Shown here: piece by piece, positions 57,112-58,451 of the stretch
Position numbering within the stretch: the first letter of the stretch is position 1
Layout of the letters: every line of letters begins with the position of its first letter
Notes under the pieces: model-generated
Database searches by the model: none
Seen by the model: the letters and a program-made list of their open reading frames with translations, nothing else
Told to the model about the DNA's origin: nothing
NCBI GenBank assembly: GCA_031424145.1
Contig: JANPGV010000221.1
Location: forward strand, 1 to 58,451
Direction of reading: 5' to 3'
Length of the DNA: 58,451 nucleotides
DNA from: JAENVT01 sp031424145
GTDB taxonomy: Bacteria > Actinomycetota > Acidimicrobiia > Acidimicrobiales > Ilumatobacteraceae
Translations under genes and position numbers: made by a program

Positions 57112-58451
57112 GGCGCGCCGACCGACAGCGGTTGCACCTCGTAGCCACTCTTCGGGTTGTCGAGGAACGGGAACGTCTCGAGGTAGCTGACCGATGTCGG
57201 AGGCGTCGCACCCGATGCATCGGCGCCCGATGATCCGTCACGCAGCACCAGCGCGGCGCCATCTGGGGTGAACCCCGGGTTGACGAGCGGCACAGTGGCA
57301 CCGGCTACGGCGCGCAATTCGATGGCAACGATGTCGTCCTGCACGCGGCGGCCGTTGGGGAAGCCGGCGAGGTCACCACCGAGGATGCCGAAGATGTTGC
57401 GCTGTGCCGCAGGGGTCGGTGTGATGGCGACGTTGAGCCGCAACTCATCAGCGGTCGTCGTACCGGTGAAGTTCTGGAAACCCGGGATGATGCCTGCCGG
57501 AATCCCGGTCATCAGGATCGCCAGTAGATCGGCCCGCTCGAAGCCGCTTTGGTTGAGGGCATCGAGGTTTGGGAACACGCCGGGATAGAGCACGGGCAGC
57601 AATCCGGCAAGCTCGGGATGGGCGACGTAGTGAGCGAACTCGGCGTCTTCGGCCGGGCTGAGCCGGTTCCATCGATCCTTGTCGCCCATCGGGATGATCA
57701 CCTCGTTGATCAGCGGATTGCCGAGGCGGGACACCTGGACGAACGGCCCGGATTCGTGCGGTTCGTGCTGGCCGTCGCGCACGCGCCCTTTGCGACGGGA
57801 TGCCGATGTCCACACGCCGATCACTGCTGCCGGCGACATCGGATCAGTTGGGGTAGATGCGTCGACCGTGAGGTCGCTGATCGGAACTTCGATCGCGATC
57901 GAGTGAACGTTGGCCGCGCGAAGAGAATCAACGCCTTCAGCCGTTCCCGGCATGTTGATCAGGTGCGCCGACTGGAACGGTCGCAGCGCACCTAGGTCGA
58001 AGATCGATCCGAGATCTACGTAGAAGCCATCGAGGCGCTGACCGGCGAACACCTTGATCCGGTCCTGGTCGATGCTGTGTGTCGCCTGGGCAGCAAGCGC
58101 GGAGTAGTTGGATGTGGATCGCGGCCCGACGTTGCACGGAGGGCAGGCAAGTCCTTCGCCAAGCTTGCGCCGGCGGGCGCGACGGCCGCGACCGGTCACC
58201 TTGGTGACCGAATAGAACTGCTTGCGATTCCAGTTCGGACTGGCGATGTCGTCGATGGGACCGGTGTTGTAGAGGAACGTCTCCTCGTTCACCAGGACCG
58301 TCTCGAACTTGAATTCGAAGGTGACGTCGGGCAGACCATCGCCGTTGTGGTCGACGAGGATCTTGTACAGCACGTCGGAGCCGAACTCGTAGAAGTTCGG
58401 ACCGCCTGCGGGATCCTCGAACGGGATGTAGTTGGCGATCAACGTGACGTG
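57108..58451 (-). CDS. DUF4331 family protein, 5' end cut by the window
   Basis: At least 447 residues are visible; the N-terminus lies beyond the window edge, and the frame continues through it. DUF4331 landmarks are VTLIANYIPFEDPAGGPNFYEFGSDVLYKILVDHNGDGLPDVTFEF, later SALAAQATHSI...GQRLDGFYVDLGSIFDLGALRP, VSRLGNPLINEVIIPMGDKDRWN and PNGRRVQDDIVAIELRAVAG. Family members are secreted or periplasmic and of unknown function, and in other genomes often sit near copper or TPR proteins. The stop overlaps the His-rich protein's ATG. Confidence 0.93.
   Translation of the reverse strand, partial: HVTLIANYIPFEDPAGGPNFYEFGSDVLYKILVDHNGDGLPDVTFEFKFETVLVNEETFLYNTGPIDDIASPNWNRKQFYSVTKVTGRGRRARRRKLGEGLACPPCNVGPRSTSNYSALAAQATHSIDQDRIKVFAGQRLDGFYVDLGSIFDLGALRPFQSAHLINMPGTAEGVDSLRAANVHSIAIEVPISDLTVDASTPTDPMSPAAVIGVWTSASRRKGRVRDGQHEPHESGPFVQVSRLGNPLINEVIIPMGDKDRWNRLSPAEDAEFAHYVAHPELAGLLPVLYPGVFPNLDALNQSGFERADLLAILMTGIPAGIIPGFQNFTGTTTADELRLNVAITPTPAAQRNIFGILGGDLAGFPNGRRVQDDIVAIELRAVAGATVPLVNPGFTPDGAALVLRDGSSGADASGATPPTSVSYLETFPFLDNPKSGYEVQPLSVGAP

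Noticed and set aside
1..58451. Integrated mobile element, prophage, CRISPR array or defence island
   Set aside because: No integrase, transposase, phage gene, cas gene, repeat-spacer array or tRNA attachment site was found.

Overview
The window reads as chromosomal DNA of a high-GC actinobacterium. Genes are tightly packed, with many 1-8 nt overlaps, GTG and TTG starts, and convergent genes whose stop codons touch. A class Acidimicrobiia relative (Ilumatobacter-like) is my best guess. The C-terminal repeats of the 1382-residue surface protein (DTR...DVNGW type) are familiar from that class, and DosR/DosS-like and SigB/SigF-type systems fit. This placement is inference. I saw no rRNA, tRNA, CRISPR array, insertion sequence or phage.

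Layout. 0-1.5 kb: an rsbV-rsbW-sigB partner-switching operon. 1.6-8.4 kb: a BON-like protein, fumarase, a decayed GAF-PAS-SpoIIE phosphatase, an anti-sigma kinase and three membrane proteins. 8.5-16.5 kb: LacI and MarR regulators, an LLM oxidoreductase, an APH-fold kinase, DUF899, YceI and UspA. 16.6-20 kb: a hydantoinase/oxoprolinase-like protein and an FTR1 iron permease. 20-24.5 kb: a TetR-controlled heterodimeric ABC exporter. 24.5-32.5 kb: a flavoprotein, a TPR-LuxR regulator, DUF427, a DMSO-reductase-family enzyme, MetY and a CoA-binding protein. 32.5-37.8 kb: a membrane cupredoxin and a second large partner-switching cluster. 37.8-42.2 kb: topoisomerase IB, an SMP-30 lactonase and a double AI-2E protein. 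42.2-46 kb: PadR, ABC ATPase and FtsX. 46-50.4 kb: a frameshifted membrane protein, a DosR/DosS-like pair and an MFS transporter. 50.6-54.8 kb: a giant ice-binding-domain/Ig-repeat surface protein. 54.8-58.4 kb: a ClpN-HTH module, PAP2, DUF1232, a His-rich protein and DUF4331 (cut by the window edge).

How it fits together. The strongest theme is the general stress response. Besides sigB with its antagonist pair there are four further anti-sigma or antagonist genes and two SpoIIE-type phosphatases. By eye I find seven close matches to the SigB/SigF promoter (GTTT-N16/17-GGGTAT/C/G), each placed just upstream of a gene in this window. Targets are the BON protein, the decayed phosphatase, an anti-sigma kinase, a membrane protein, a previously easy-to-miss 43-residue protein, UspA and the cupredoxin. 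Two of these sites form back-to-back divergent pairs. Two weaker matches precede topoisomerase IB and the double AI-2E gene.

Other notable items are a two-gene HTH-ClpN module whose predicted leaderless promoter is covered by two TGTCA-N8-TGACA palindromes, a 97-bp palindromic element built from four copies of a 12-mer, and two genes interrupted by single-base frameshifts. All functions are from reading the sequence and remembered family motifs; no database search was run.
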